From Schaalia sp. ZJ405 (GTDB lineage Bacteria; Actinomycetota; Actinomycetes; Actinomycetales; Actinomycetaceae): 64,000 bases of DNA. The stretch spans positions 2,281,962 through 2,345,961 of the forward strand of contig NZ_CP064952.1 of NCBI RefSeq assembly GCF_011038885.2. Reading direction: 5' to 3'. The notes below the pieces were generated by a model. It was not told the DNA's origin and searched no databases. It saw nothing but the letters and a program-made list of their open reading frames with translations. The position numbers and the translations under genes are program-made. Shown one piece after another: positions 52,984-61,450 of this stretch (position 1 is its first letter; every line of letters begins with the position of its first letter).

Positions 52984-54036
52984 TCAGAATCCGAAGCTGT
53001 CGACGTTGTCCTTGGTGATCTGGATCCACCCGTCACCCTCAAGAACCTTGGTGGAACCTTCGGCGAACTTCATCGCCTTGTACCCGTCAAGCCCCAAATC
53101 AAGCGGCGCTTCGATCTTCTCGCCCTTGAGGATCTTCGTTGCCAGCGCAGCCATTGCATATCCCGCATCCGCCGGGTCCCACAGGGTAAGAGCTGCAACT
53201 GATCCTGCCTCAAGAATGTCCTTATTCGCAGCGGGCATCCCTGTTCCCGCTGTGAAGACCTTGCCCTTGAGTCCAAGCTCGTCAATGGCACGTGCAACAC
53301 CCGGGGCGTCAAAGGACGAGGTTCCCAGGACGCCCTTAATTTCGGGGTACTTCTTCAGGACTTCTTTGGCAACCTGGTAGGCGGTTTCACCATCATCCTG
53401 TGACTCCACACGAGGCTCGGCCTCGAGCAGAGTCATCTTCGGGTAGGCCTCCTTCTGGTGCTTGACGGCGCCATCGGCCCACTCATTGTGCGAGGCATTC
53501 GTTACGTGACCGACCATCGTCGTGTACACACCTTCCTCGCCCATTGCCTCGGCGAGGTTATCCATGATGAATGCGCCATACTTTTCATTGTTGAACGCTT
53601 CGATGTCATACATCGTGTTTTCTTGGCTCGCACCTTCGTGGGTGACAACAACGATTCCCGCGTCCATCGCTTCTTTGAGTACGGGCTCGATGGCTCCCGG
53701 GTCAACAGGAACAACGCCGATCGCGTCTACCCCCTGAGCGATGAGGTCCTGGATCACCTGAGCCTGCATCGTTGCATCGGTCTCAGCTGGGCCCTTTTGG
53801 TAGACGTTCATTCCCGTCTCTTGGGCGTACCTCTTCACGCCGTCTTCCATCCGGACGAACCACGGGTTTGTTGCGTCCTTCGGGACGATGGCGATTTCAT
53901 AGTCGCCATCAGACTTCGGGCCTTGAGCGCTACCCGATTGACCGTCTCCGCCTCCTGTAGAGCACGCTGCAATTGAGAGCGCAAGTGCGCCTGTGAAAAC
54001 GATTGCACCAGCTCGCGCAAATACCGACTTCATCAT
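52984..54036 (-). CDS. CUT2 sugar-binding lipoprotein (RbsB/LsrB type)
   Basis: A 350-residue binding protein with a lipoprotein signal (KSVFARAGAIVFTGALALS, lipobox IAAC). The mature part reads YEIAIVPKDATNPWFVRMED, VIQDLIAQGVDAIGVVPVDP and GIVVVTHEGASQENTMYDIE, in step with the paralogue at 28082-29128. AAGGAG lies just before the ATG pair (54036 or 54033). The ligand is unknown; an RpiB-like isomerase in the operon suggests a pentose, tetrose or their polyols. Confidence 0.88.
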   Translation of the reverse strand: MMKSVFARAGAIVFTGALALSIAACSTGGGDGQSGSAQGPKSDGDYEIAIVPKDATNPWFVRMEDGVKRYAQETGMNVYQKGPAETDATMQAQVIQDLIAQGVDAIGVVPVDPGAIEPVLKEAMDAGIVVVTHEGASQENTMYDIEAFNNEKYGAFIMDNLAEAMGEEGVYTTMVGHVTNASHNEWADGAVKHQKEAYPKMTLLEAEPRVESQDDGETAYQVAKEVLKKYPEIKGVLGTSSFDAPGVARAIDELGLKGKVFTAGTGMPAANKDILEAGSVAALTLWDPADAGYAMAALATKILKGEKIEAPLDLGLDGYKAMKFAEGSTKVLEGDGWIQITKDNVDSFGF

Positions 54037-54511
54037 GACTCCTTGTCGATTCACATCATCGTTGATGAGACCACTGATCTGAAGAATGATCTGAAGAACG
54101 CCAGATTCTTCTCAACCGCACAAGAGTCACCTCGTCCTCGTCTTTAAGGGCGGCCCTGCGCTCTCGCGTGGTCGATACAGGAACTGTACTCTGGGCACCC
54201 AGCTATCGGTACACTCACCGTGCGAAGCGTTGTGCAATCGTTATCATTCGCGAGATTTCGCAGAAGTATGCATGACGCATCCAGCATGACATCTTTGCGT
54301 GATTTTTCAACCATCGCATGTCCACCGGTGCCACCTCGTCCTCGTTACCCGCATAGGTCCACGATAAATACCCGCGTTCGGGCACGCACGGATCACGAAG
54401 GAATGTCCATCATCCACTGATTGGGCATATTCGCTCGCCGGGCAAAGTAGTGGCAAACTTAGGGTGTGTTGCCCAGCGCACACATCCATTCCAAACGAAA
54501 AGGAAGGTCCA
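54037..54511. promoter_or_regulatory. Divergent regulatory region with LacI-like site and two dispersed repeats
   Basis: No gene is seen in these 475 bases. They contain the promoter of the importer operon and that of the aminotransferase gene. TGCAATCGTTATCA at 54233-54246 has the central CG and partial symmetry of LacI-family operators. Two exact copies of the dispersed 11-mer (as CTCGTCCTCGT) occur 204 bp apart, at 54131-54141 and 54335-54345. Confidence 0.5.
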
Positions 54512-55822
54512 GTGAGCACGCAATCGCATCCGGACAGTCATCAGCAGGGCCCCCAGGGCAATCGACTCGACACGTGGTTTGACGCCTACGCCGAACGAGC
54601 ACACAACCTGCGAGCTTCCGAGATCCGCGCGCTCTTCTCCGTGGTGTCCCGCCCCGAAGTTGTTTCTTTGGCCGGCGGTATGCCCAACCTCGAAGACCTC
54701 CCGCTGCCCAACCTCGCTGAATCCGCAAAGTCCCTGATCCTCAACCACGGCACCCAAGCGCTTCAATACGGCTCGGGCCAGGGCTGGGAACCGCTGCGTT
54801 CGCAGCTTGCGGAAATCATGACGTACGACCACATCATCGGTGCCGACCCAGACGACATTGTCGTGACAACGGGGTCGCAGCAGGCGCTTGACCTCATGGC
54901 GGAGCTTTTCATCGATCAGGGCGACCTCGTCCTCGCCGAATCGCCATCGTACGTGGGTGCTCTTGGCTGTTTCAGGGCACGCCAGGCCGAGGTCGTTCAC
55001 GTACCAATGGATGAACACGGCCTGATCCCCCAGGCCCTTGAGGAAACAATCCGTCATCACAAAGCTCAGGGACGTCACATCAAGTTCCTCTACACGATTC
55101 CGAACTTCCAAAATCCCGCGGGTGTTTCCCTCTCACTTGAGCGCCGCCCGCAGATTACCGAGATCTGTATGCGCGAGCACATCCTCATCCTTGAGGACAA
55201 CCCGTACGGCTTGCTCGGTTTCGACGCGGATCCACTGCCTGCGCTTCACTCATTCAGCCCCCAAGGGGTTGTCTATCTGGGATCGGTCTCGAAGATTTTC
55301 GCCCCCGGAATGCGCGTCGGGTGGGCGCTGGCACCGCATGCCATTCGTGACAAGCTCATCCTCGCGTCCGAAGCGGCGATTCTTTCGCCGACGATGTTCG
55401 GTCAGATGTTCCTTTCGCAGTATCTCTCCGATTATGACTGGTACGGGCAGGTCAAGGTCTATCGCTCAATGTATCGCGAGCGGCGCGATGCAATGGATGC
55501 CGCTCTGCGTGACTTCATGCCCGATTGCACGTGGACAAAACCCGAAGGCGGCTTCTACACGTGGGTTACCCTCCCTGAGGGACTCGATGCGAAAGCGATG
55601 CTCCCGCGTGCGGTCCGCGCTCAAGTCGCCTACGTATCTGGAACTGCTTTCTACTACGACGGTCAAGGCTCCAACCATATGCGTTTGTCCTTCTGCTACC
55701 CCACGCCCGAACGTATTCGTGAGGGAATCCGACGCCTTTCCACGGTTGTCAACGCCGAAAAGGAGTTGGTCGACATGTTCGGGGCCTCGTCTTCGTCTGC
55801 TACCTCCAGGAGTGCGCAATGA
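54512..55822 (+). CDS. PLP-dependent aminotransferase class I (2-aminoadipate aminotransferase-like)
   Basis: A 436-residue fold-type I aminotransferase. The substrate-entry motif VVSLAGGMPNLEDLPLP, LQYGSGQGWEPLR, TTGSQQALDL, YTIPNFQNPAGVSLSLERR, EDNPYGLLGF and the PLP-lysine motif LGSVSKIFAPGMRVGW match the MocR-like/LysN branch. The GTG start has AAGGAAGG upstream. The next gene begins within its stop codon. The amino acid substrate is not determined; a role in amino-acid metabolism linked to the ATP-grasp ligase that follows is inferred. Confidence 0.88.
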   Translation: MSTQSHPDSHQQGPQGNRLDTWFDAYAERAHNLRASEIRALFSVVSRPEVVSLAGGMPNLEDLPLPNLAESAKSLILNHGTQALQYGSGQGWEPLRSQLAEIMTYDHIIGADPDDIVVTTGSQQALDLMAELFIDQGDLVLAESPSYVGALGCFRARQAEVVHVPMDEHGLIPQALEETIRHHKAQGRHIKFLYTIPNFQNPAGVSLSLERRPQITEICMREHILILEDNPYGLLGFDADPLPALHSFSPQGVVYLGSVSKIFAPGMRVGWALAPHAIRDKLILASEAAILSPTMFGQMFLSQYLSDYDWYGQVKVYRSMYRERRDAMDAALRDFMPDCTWTKPEGGFYTWVTLPEGLDAKAMLPRAVRAQVAYVSGTAFYYDGQGSNHMRLSFCYPTPERIREGIRRLSTVVNAEKELVDMFGASSSSATSRSAQ

Positions 55823-56784
55823 CCACGAAAGTTCTCATCATCTCCGGTGGCCTCACCCACGAGCGCGACGTCTCCGTTCGTTCCGGCCGCCGCGTTGCCA
55901 ATGTTCTCGCGCACGCGGGTTTCGATGTGCACGTCAGTGACCTCGACGATCAGTTAGTTCACGTCATCGATTCCTTCCGTCCCGATGTGATCTGGCCTCT
56001 CGTTCACGGTTCCATTGGCGAGGACGGATCCCTTCAGACCCTGCTTGAATCCTCTGGAATCCCCTTCGTTGGAACTTCATCGATTCAGGCGATGCTCGCG
56101 TCGAATAAGCCGAGCGCAAAGGCGTTGCTCGCATCTTCTGGGATGTCGACGCCGGGTTGGGTCACGCTCCCTCAGGCTCTTTTCCGGCAGTTGGGTGCGG
56201 GGAATGTTCTCGATGTCGTTGAGCGGGCAGTTGAGTTCCCCGTTGTTATTAAGCCAACAGACGGTGGCTCCGCACTGGGAATTTCAACGGTGAACTCGTC
56301 CTCGGCCCTTCGCTCTGCGATGGTCGATGCCTTTGCCTACGGCGAAAAGGTCATGGTTGAGCAACTCATTGAGGGACGCGAAGTGGCTGTTTCCGTTGTC
56401 GACCTGGATGACGGTCCGGTCGCACTGCCTCCTGTTGAGATTTCAACAGACGATGGTCGGTACGACTACGACGCTCGATACACGACGGACGAAGCCGAAT
56501 ACTTTGTTCCAGCCCGACTTGACGAGGCAGTGCTCGATGAACTCCGTTCATCCGCCATTCAGGCTCACGTCATTTTGGGTATGCGCGATCTGTCTCGAAT
56601 TGATTTCGTTGTCGATGCGGGCGGCGTGTGTTGGTTCATTGACGCCAATGTGTCGCCGGGAATGACCGATACGTCGCTCTTCCCTCAGGCTGCCGATGCT
56701 GACGATTCCTTCGCTACGTGCTGCGCCCGAATTGTCGAGTTCGTTGCAGGTGGCCGTCAGGTACCGACCGAGGACGAGTCCTAA
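55819..56784 (+). CDS. D-alanine-D-alanine ligase-like ATP-grasp protein
   Basis: A 321-residue ATP-grasp ligase. GGLTHERDVSVRSG at the N-terminus corresponds to the GG-S-EHEVS motif of Ddl; NKPSAKALLASSGM, VVIKPTDGGSALGIS and the metal-binding end WFIDANVSPGMTDTSL follow. The usual EINT-PGMT is DANVSPGMT here, an Asp in place of the metal-binding Glu. It overlaps the aminotransferase gene by four bases. It may join two D-amino acids for peptidoglycan, or be a related dipeptide ligase with a different substrate. Confidence 0.78.
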   Translation: MTTKVLIISGGLTHERDVSVRSGRRVANVLAHAGFDVHVSDLDDQLVHVIDSFRPDVIWPLVHGSIGEDGSLQTLLESSGIPFVGTSSIQAMLASNKPSAKALLASSGMSTPGWVTLPQALFRQLGAGNVLDVVERAVEFPVVIKPTDGGSALGISTVNSSSALRSAMVDAFAYGEKVMVEQLIEGREVAVSVVDLDDGPVALPPVEISTDDGRYDYDARYTTDEAEYFVPARLDEAVLDELRSSAIQAHVILGMRDLSRIDFVVDAGGVCWFIDANVSPGMTDTSLFPQAADADDSFATCCARIVEFVAGGRQVPTEDES

Positions 56785-56832
56785 CAAGGGCGAGCTGCAC
56801 TCTGTGCAGATGTTCTCTCGGTGAAGGGTGTT

Positions 56833-57483
56833 TTATGCGGACTTCGTCGAGGTGACGGGCAGGATTCCACGTGAAACGAGTTCCTCGCGTACCTGCGCGG
56901 CGCTCTCCCAGATGATTCCACCCATCCCCAGCAGTTCCGCAGCTCTGACGTTCCGCTTGCGATCATCAATGAAGATCAGTTGATCCGCGGGAACACCCAT
57001 TTGCTTCACGGCCTCTCGGTAGATTCCGCGGCTTGGTTTATTCACGTGATGCTCGTGGGAAAAGATCAATTCATCAAAGGGCTTCGCCCACGCGGTCTTC
57101 CGAATCTCCTCGGCAATTGACTTCGGAGCGTTCGAGAGGATCCCCAGACGAACCCCTTCGGCATGGAGCTCATTAATGAGAGCGACCGTGATGTCATCTG
57201 GATGATGCATACGCGCAACATCATGCGCAACTAATTGTGAAAGTACGTGATCCGTGACTTCGGCTTTCCCACAGTCCCCGGCGACCTGATCCCAAAACTC
57301 TCGATCTGAGCATCCGGCATCATAGGAATCACGGTGCGCCCACATCGCCTGGTCGACGAGGCTGACCAATGATGGCGCACCATCTCCGATAAGGTTCGCA
57401 ACAAACTGGGGATCTGGATGCGCCTTAACGATGACGCCTCCCACATCAAAGAGCAGTGCCTGGCTTGCAGCGTCCTTAGCCAT
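56833..57483 (-). CDS. HAD-superfamily hydrolase
   Basis: A 216-residue haloacid dehalogenase-like hydrolase. Motif I is LLFDVGGVIV with the nucleophile Asp, motif II GILSNAP, the Lys is in HVNKPSRGIYREAVKQMG, and motif III is LIFIDDRKRNVRAAELLG. Members with this pattern act on small phosphorylated metabolites. The start at 57483 has GGAGGGAG upstream. It stands alone between convergent ddl-like and co-directional parB; its substrate is unknown. Confidence 0.85.
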   Translation of the reverse strand: MAKDAASQALLFDVGGVIVKAHPDPQFVANLIGDGAPSLVSLVDQAMWAHRDSYDAGCSDREFWDQVAGDCGKAEVTDHVLSQLVAHDVARMHHPDDITVALINELHAEGVRLGILSNAPKSIAEEIRKTAWAKPFDELIFSHEHHVNKPSRGIYREAVKQMGVPADQLIFIDDRKRNVRAAELLGMGGIIWESAAQVREELVSRGILPVTSTKSA

Positions 57484-57627
57484 TCCACTCCCTCCTTCAT
57501 GCGGGACACTGCCATTCTCCGTCGGAGACGACGGGCTAATCAAGTTTGGTGATTATTCGCACCTCTATGCGAGCACGGTCCACGAAGCCCTGCGTCGTGT
57601 GTGGTGGCCTTCCTTTGACGATGAACT

Positions 57628-59064
57628 TTAGTGGCCAATAAGGTCGGCAATCCTGAGAAGATCGTCCTGGCCAGCGAATTCGATGATAATTTTCCCCTTT
57701 GTGCGGCCCTCTGAGATTGTCACCCTCGTGTCGTAAAGATCTTGAAGTTTGGCAACAACCTGTTCTCCTAGAGGCGAGGTCGTCTTATGAATACGGGCAC
57801 GCTGAGGTTGCGGCTTCTTGATCTTGCCTAAACGAACAAGCTCTTCGGTTGTCCTCACCGACAGACCTTCCGAAACGATTCTGTCTGCAAGGCGCTCCAT
57901 GTCTTCAGCTGACTCAAGTGAAAGCAATGCTCGGGCGTGTCCCGCCGAAATGACCTGAGCGGCGACCTTTGTCTGAACTTTAGGCGGCAGTTTGAGGAGT
58001 CTCAGTGTGTTGGCAATCTGTGGACGCGACCGCGCAATGCGCTTCGATAGCTCTTCCTGTGTGGCCCCGAAGTCGGCCATGAGCTGCGCATATGCCGAGG
58101 CCTCTTCCAGGGGATTCAGTTGTGCACGATGAAGGTTTTCAAGGAGTGCGTCCCGGAGAAGATGATCATCCTCAGTCTGTCGAACAATCGCCGGGATTGT
58201 TTCCCGACCCGCAAGGCTTGAAGCACGTAGGCGACGCTCACCCATAATGAGCTCGAATCGGGCGCCCGGATATTCATCGAGTTTTTCCTCGGGTACCGAT
58301 CCCGGAAGAACTGGTCGAACGATCACGGGTTGCAAAACGCCCACTTCGCGGATCGATGCCGAGAGTTCCTCGAGGTCCTCCTCGTCAAACACGGAACGCG
58401 GCTGCTTCGTATTTGGCATGATCTGATCAATGGGAATTTCGGCATACGCGGCTCCCGGAACCGGCACCAACTCTGGCGTATCAGCCGTTGTTTTCCCGGT
58501 GTTTCCGCTCGTTTCCGCGGAGTGGCTCGGTGTCGTATCAGTCAATGTTTCACGTGAAACATTTTCATCGGCACCATCGAGGACCTCTGCGAACAGCTTT
58601 GTGCGATCCGCATCGGTTGTGTCCGACTGCTTCACCTGACGACGACTGGGCTTTTGTGTGGCCGTCCCTGAACCCGCAGACCTAGTGATCTGCTCGTTCC
58701 GTTTGTGAGGACGAGAATGGACCGATGTCTTCGCATCAACCACTGGATCTGTCAGTTGTTCATCACTGCCGTCGTTCCGGAGTGGTGCGTCGTCTTCCGC
58801 AATCGGAGATGAACCACTGCGCGCGGCTCGTGGCTTTGGGACAAGAAGATCACGGGCTGATCCACCACGACGTCGCCCGTGTGACGCCGAGCTCGACGAG
58901 TTCGGAAAGAACACATCGAGCGGATCGCGAGTGGCATCGCCAGATTGCGAGGTGTTGTCCGTGACAGCGGTGGGGATCAACGCCCCCAGTCCACGCCCAA
59001 GCGCGCTATGCCGAGAATGAGTTTTCGGAGACTGTGCCTCCGATGAATTCTTCTGTGCTGCCAT
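57628..59064 (-). CDS. parB: Chromosome-partitioning protein ParB
   Basis: A 478-residue ParB, the CTPase that spreads from parS sites and loads SMC at the origin. The N-terminal ParA-interacting peptide HSALGRGLGALIP is at residues 19-31. An unusually long, charged Ser/Thr-rich linker of about 170 residues follows, then the ParB/CTP domain from about 207 (IPIDQIMPNTKQPRSVF, GERRLRASS) and the HTH (TQEELSKRIARSRPQIANTL). The C-terminal dimerisation domain ends in DDLLRIADLIGH. The start at 59064 has GGAGGGG upstream. A parS site lies inside the linker-coding part. Confidence 0.93.
   Translation of the reverse strand: MAAQKNSSEAQSPKTHSRHSALGRGLGALIPTAVTDNTSQSGDATRDPLDVFFPNSSSSASHGRRRGGSARDLLVPKPRAARSGSSPIAEDDAPLRNDGSDEQLTDPVVDAKTSVHSRPHKRNEQITRSAGSGTATQKPSRRQVKQSDTTDADRTKLFAEVLDGADENVSRETLTDTTPSHSAETSGNTGKTTADTPELVPVPGAAYAEIPIDQIMPNTKQPRSVFDEEDLEELSASIREVGVLQPVIVRPVLPGSVPEEKLDEYPGARFELIMGERRLRASSLAGRETIPAIVRQTEDDHLLRDALLENLHRAQLNPLEEASAYAQLMADFGATQEELSKRIARSRPQIANTLRLLKLPPKVQTKVAAQVISAGHARALLSLESAEDMERLADRIVSEGLSVRTTEELVRLGKIKKPQPQRARIHKTTSPLGEQVVAKLQDLYDTRVTISEGRTKGKIIIEFAGQDDLLRIADLIGH
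58546..58561. promoter_or_regulatory. parS site inside parB
   Basis: The 16-bp TGTTTCACGTGAAACA is a perfect match to the bacterial parS consensus. It is read on the coding strand as part of NVSRET in the ParB linker. Confidence 0.95.
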
Positions 59065-59091
59065 GACCCCTCCGTACGACTTCCATCCAAT

Positions 59092-59107
59092 TGTTTCACG
59101 TGAAACA
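59092..59107. promoter_or_regulatory. parS site upstream of parB
   Basis: A second perfect TGTTTCACGTGAAACA lies in the gap between parA and parB, 28 bases before the parB start. Binding here could also repress parB. Confidence 0.95.
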
Positions 59108-59217
59108 TTCACTGGCCACATCGCCAGATATGCACACGTATTAACTCACGAACCACACGATCCGAAGCACAGACGGCCACATCACTATATCCGCGCCGCG
59201 AACCGGATGACCTTTCG

Positions 59218-60105
59218 CTATACCCCAGTCTCAAGACGAAGACTCAACTCCAACGCCGCCTTCCGATAGGCCACCGCGCCCGAACCTTTAGGCTCGTATG
59301 TCACAACGGTCTGGGCATACGAGGGCGCTTCAGAAACACGAACTGACCGAGGGATCACGGTCTGAAGAACAAGATCTGAGAAATGTTCCCGGACCTCAGC
59401 CTCAACTTCTTCACTCAAGCGAGTTCTGCGATCAACCATTGTCAAGAGCATCGTTGACACGCGTAACTTCGGATTAAGCGTCTGGGAAATCCGCTCGATC
59501 GTTGTCCACAACTGAGAGAGACCCTCAAGTGCGTAGTATTCCGTCTGGATGGGGATGAGCACCTGATCTGATGCAACCATGACATTGAGGGTGACGAGGC
59601 CGAGCGACGGCGGACAATCGATCAGGATCACATCAACATCGCGATGGGTCGCAAGGAACGCATCCACGGCGTGCGCCAGAAGAAATTCCCGCTGGCTAAC
59701 ATCGACCAACTCGATCTCTGCACCCGAAAGATCAATCGTTGACGGACACACCCGTAAACCCGGAACCGTGGGGCAATCCTGAAGAACCTCTTCAAGCGAA
59801 TTGCGACCAATGACGACATCGTACGTCGATGGGGTACCGGTCGGATGATCGATTCCAAGCGCGCTCGACGCGTTCCCCTGAGCATCGGCGTCAATGACAA
59901 CGACATTCAACCCACCCAAGGCCAGACCGGCCGCGATATTCACCGCTGACGTGGTCTTACCGACACCGCCTTTTTGATTGGCCACAGCAATCACCTGCGT
60001 GCGGCCCGGTCTGCCGAATCGGGCGTGTTCAACTTTCTTCAAGTCACTGAGATTGCGCGCAACCTGCGTCAGAAGGGGAAAGTCACCCTGATTTTCCGTT
60101 TCCAC
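59218..60105 (-). CDS. parA: Chromosome-partitioning ATPase ParA/Soj
   Basis: A 295-residue Walker-type ATPase that moves ParB-bound origins. The deviant Walker A is IAVANQKGGVGKTTSAVNIA, with DADAQGNASSALGI and IDCPPSLGLVTLNVMVASD following. A GTG at 60105 with GGAAGGTGG upstream is the preferred start; a GTG at 60147 would add 14 residues. It lies between rsmG and parB on the same strand, as in most actinobacteria. Confidence 0.93.
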   Translation of the reverse strand: METENQGDFPLLTQVARNLSDLKKVEHARFGRPGRTQVIAVANQKGGVGKTTSAVNIAAGLALGGLNVVVIDADAQGNASSALGIDHPTGTPSTYDVVIGRNSLEEVLQDCPTVPGLRVCPSTIDLSGAEIELVDVSQREFLLAHAVDAFLATHRDVDVILIDCPPSLGLVTLNVMVASDQVLIPIQTEYYALEGLSQLWTTIERISQTLNPKLRVSTMLLTMVDRRTRLSEEVEAEVREHFSDLVLQTVIPRSVRVSEAPSYAQTVVTYEPKGSGAVAYRKAALELSLRLETGV

Positions 60106-60210
60106 CGAACCACCTTCCGAATCCGTAACATCCAGTCTACGGACCACCTCATGCAGATACGTTCCGACGACGAGAGCTTGGAACGAATGATGTCGATAAA
60201 GTGCCAGACA

Positions 60211-60903
60211 TCACACGCGTGTGCACACGACGATATACGTCGATTCCTCTTCCATGATCGATGGCACCTCATGAATCTGCGCAGCTAGGTGATGGCGTTT
60301 CAGCTCGGTTGCGGCCTCGTCAACTTCAATCGCCGCGCGACGACCCTTCAATGCCACCAGTCGACCGCCGGGGGCAATGAGTTTCGACGTCATCCGGATC
60401 AGCTTCGACATATTCGCCACGGCCCGTGCCGTCACGACATCCGCTTTACCCTTCCCACGCAGTTCTTCAGCGCGCGCCTGATGAATCGTCACATTGTCCA
60501 GACCTAGAGTCTCGACAACATCCATCAGCCATTCGCACCGTCGCAACATCGGCTCTGCCAAATGAACGTCAAGATCTGGTCGAGAAATGGCAATGATAAT
60601 GCCAGGGAATCCTGCACCCGAACCAACATCGAGTACCTGCCCCTTCCGGGGAAGAAAATCGAGCACAGCCGCTGAATTCACCGCGTGACGCGACCACAGT
60701 CGCGTCATTTCACGCGGCCCAACGAGACCACGAATCTCGCCCTCGTCCTCAAGCATGTGGACGAACTCCTGGACATCACCAAACGCCGGTCCAAAGAACT
60801 CACGCACCGCGCCAGTGGCTTCCTCGGGGACGAACGGGTCACCGACCCGACGCTTGAGCGGATCACGCGACGCGTCAGCCGGCATCGCAGTCTCGTCAAC
60901 CAT
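60211..60903 (-). CDS. rsmG: 16S rRNA (guanine-527-N7)-methyltransferase RsmG
   Basis: A 230-residue SAM-dependent methyltransferase that modifies G527 of 16S rRNA. The SAM-binding motif VLDVGSGAGFPGIIIAI and ARAVANMSKLI are characteristic. A charged N-terminal extension of about 25 residues is present. It follows the jag gene after 11 bp in the conserved origin operon. Confidence 0.93.
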   Translation of the reverse strand: MVDETAMPADASRDPLKRRVGDPFVPEEATGAVREFFGPAFGDVQEFVHMLEDEGEIRGLVGPREMTRLWSRHAVNSAAVLDFLPRKGQVLDVGSGAGFPGIIIAISRPDLDVHLAEPMLRRCEWLMDVVETLGLDNVTIHQARAEELRGKGKADVVTARAVANMSKLIRMTSKLIAPGGRLVALKGRRAAIEVDEAATELKRHHLAAQIHEVPSIMEEESTYIVVCTRV

Positions 60904-60914
60904 CCGAAGAAACC

Positions 60915-61427
60915 TCAGTCCTCGTCCTCGTCCCCAGATTCGGCAGGAAGAATAACGACCCGGCGGTGCGGTTCAGTTCCCTCCGACTCCGAATGCAGGC
61001 CCTCACGAGCGACAACGTCGTGACACACCTTGCGCTCAAAGGGATTCATCGCCTCAAGTTTTTGTGGCTCTCCCGTCGAACGGAGCCGAGCAATCGCCTC
61101 AAGAGTCAGCTCCTCAAGCTCAGCCTTACGATCTGCGCGAAAACCCGCGATATCAAGCATCAGACGCGAACGTTCTCCGGTTTCCGTCTGAACGGCAAGC
61201 CGGGTGAGTTCCTGAAGAGCATCAAGAACCTCGCCATCTGCGCCCACGAGCTTCTCAAGCCGCCTCGTATCCTCCGAAACGATCTCAACCGAAGCTCGCC
61301 CATTGTCCACGTCGATCTCGATATCTCCATCAAGATCGGCGATGTCGAGAAGCTCCTCCAAGTAGTCGGCAGCGAGTTCGCCCTCGTCCTCAAGCTGTGC
61401 AATACGGTCCTTCTGATCTTCACTCAT
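60915..61427 (-). CDS. jag: Jag/KhpB-like RNA-binding protein (KH and R3H domains)
   Basis: A 170-residue protein with a KH-like domain (about 30-95; GADGEVLDALQELTRLAVQ carries the KH loop) and an R3H domain (about 95-160; NPFERKVCHDVVAREGLHSE). No N-terminal Jag_N domain is present, as is usual in actinobacteria. It binds RNA and is linked to membrane-protein and cell-wall regulation. The acidic C-terminus ends GDEDED, encoded by an exact copy of the dispersed 11-mer (60921-60931). Confidence 0.9.
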   Translation of the reverse strand: MSEDQKDRIAQLEDEGELAADYLEELLDIADLDGDIEIDVDNGRASVEIVSEDTRRLEKLVGADGEVLDALQELTRLAVQTETGERSRLMLDIAGFRADRKAELEELTLEAIARLRSTGEPQKLEAMNPFERKVCHDVVAREGLHSESEGTEPHRRVVILPAESGDEDED

Positions 61428-61450
61428 GACTCTAACGACCCTTTCCCTGC

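Larger units (their letters stand above)
6133..60931. repeat. Dispersed 11-mer ACGAGGACGAG, 15 exact copies
   Basis: Plus-orientation copies start at 6133, 12827, 21984, 32523, 34472, 42399 and 51105. Copies in the opposite orientation (CTCGTCCTCGT) start at 20514, 22780, 34740, 41089, 43986, 54131, 54335 and 60921. Most continue as GC(C/G)G. Four are intergenic. Near matches occur, for example at about 9474, 18742, 54926, 56287 and 56765. Confidence 0.85.

Noticed and set aside
56863..56878. A parS-like CACGTGAAAC sequence
   Set aside because: Only about 12 of 16 positions match the parS consensus, and it lies in the coding end of the HAD gene.
6133..60931. The 11-mer as a KOPS-like FtsK-orienting signal
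   Set aside because: Seven copies point one way and eight the other on a single replichore, so there is no polarity.
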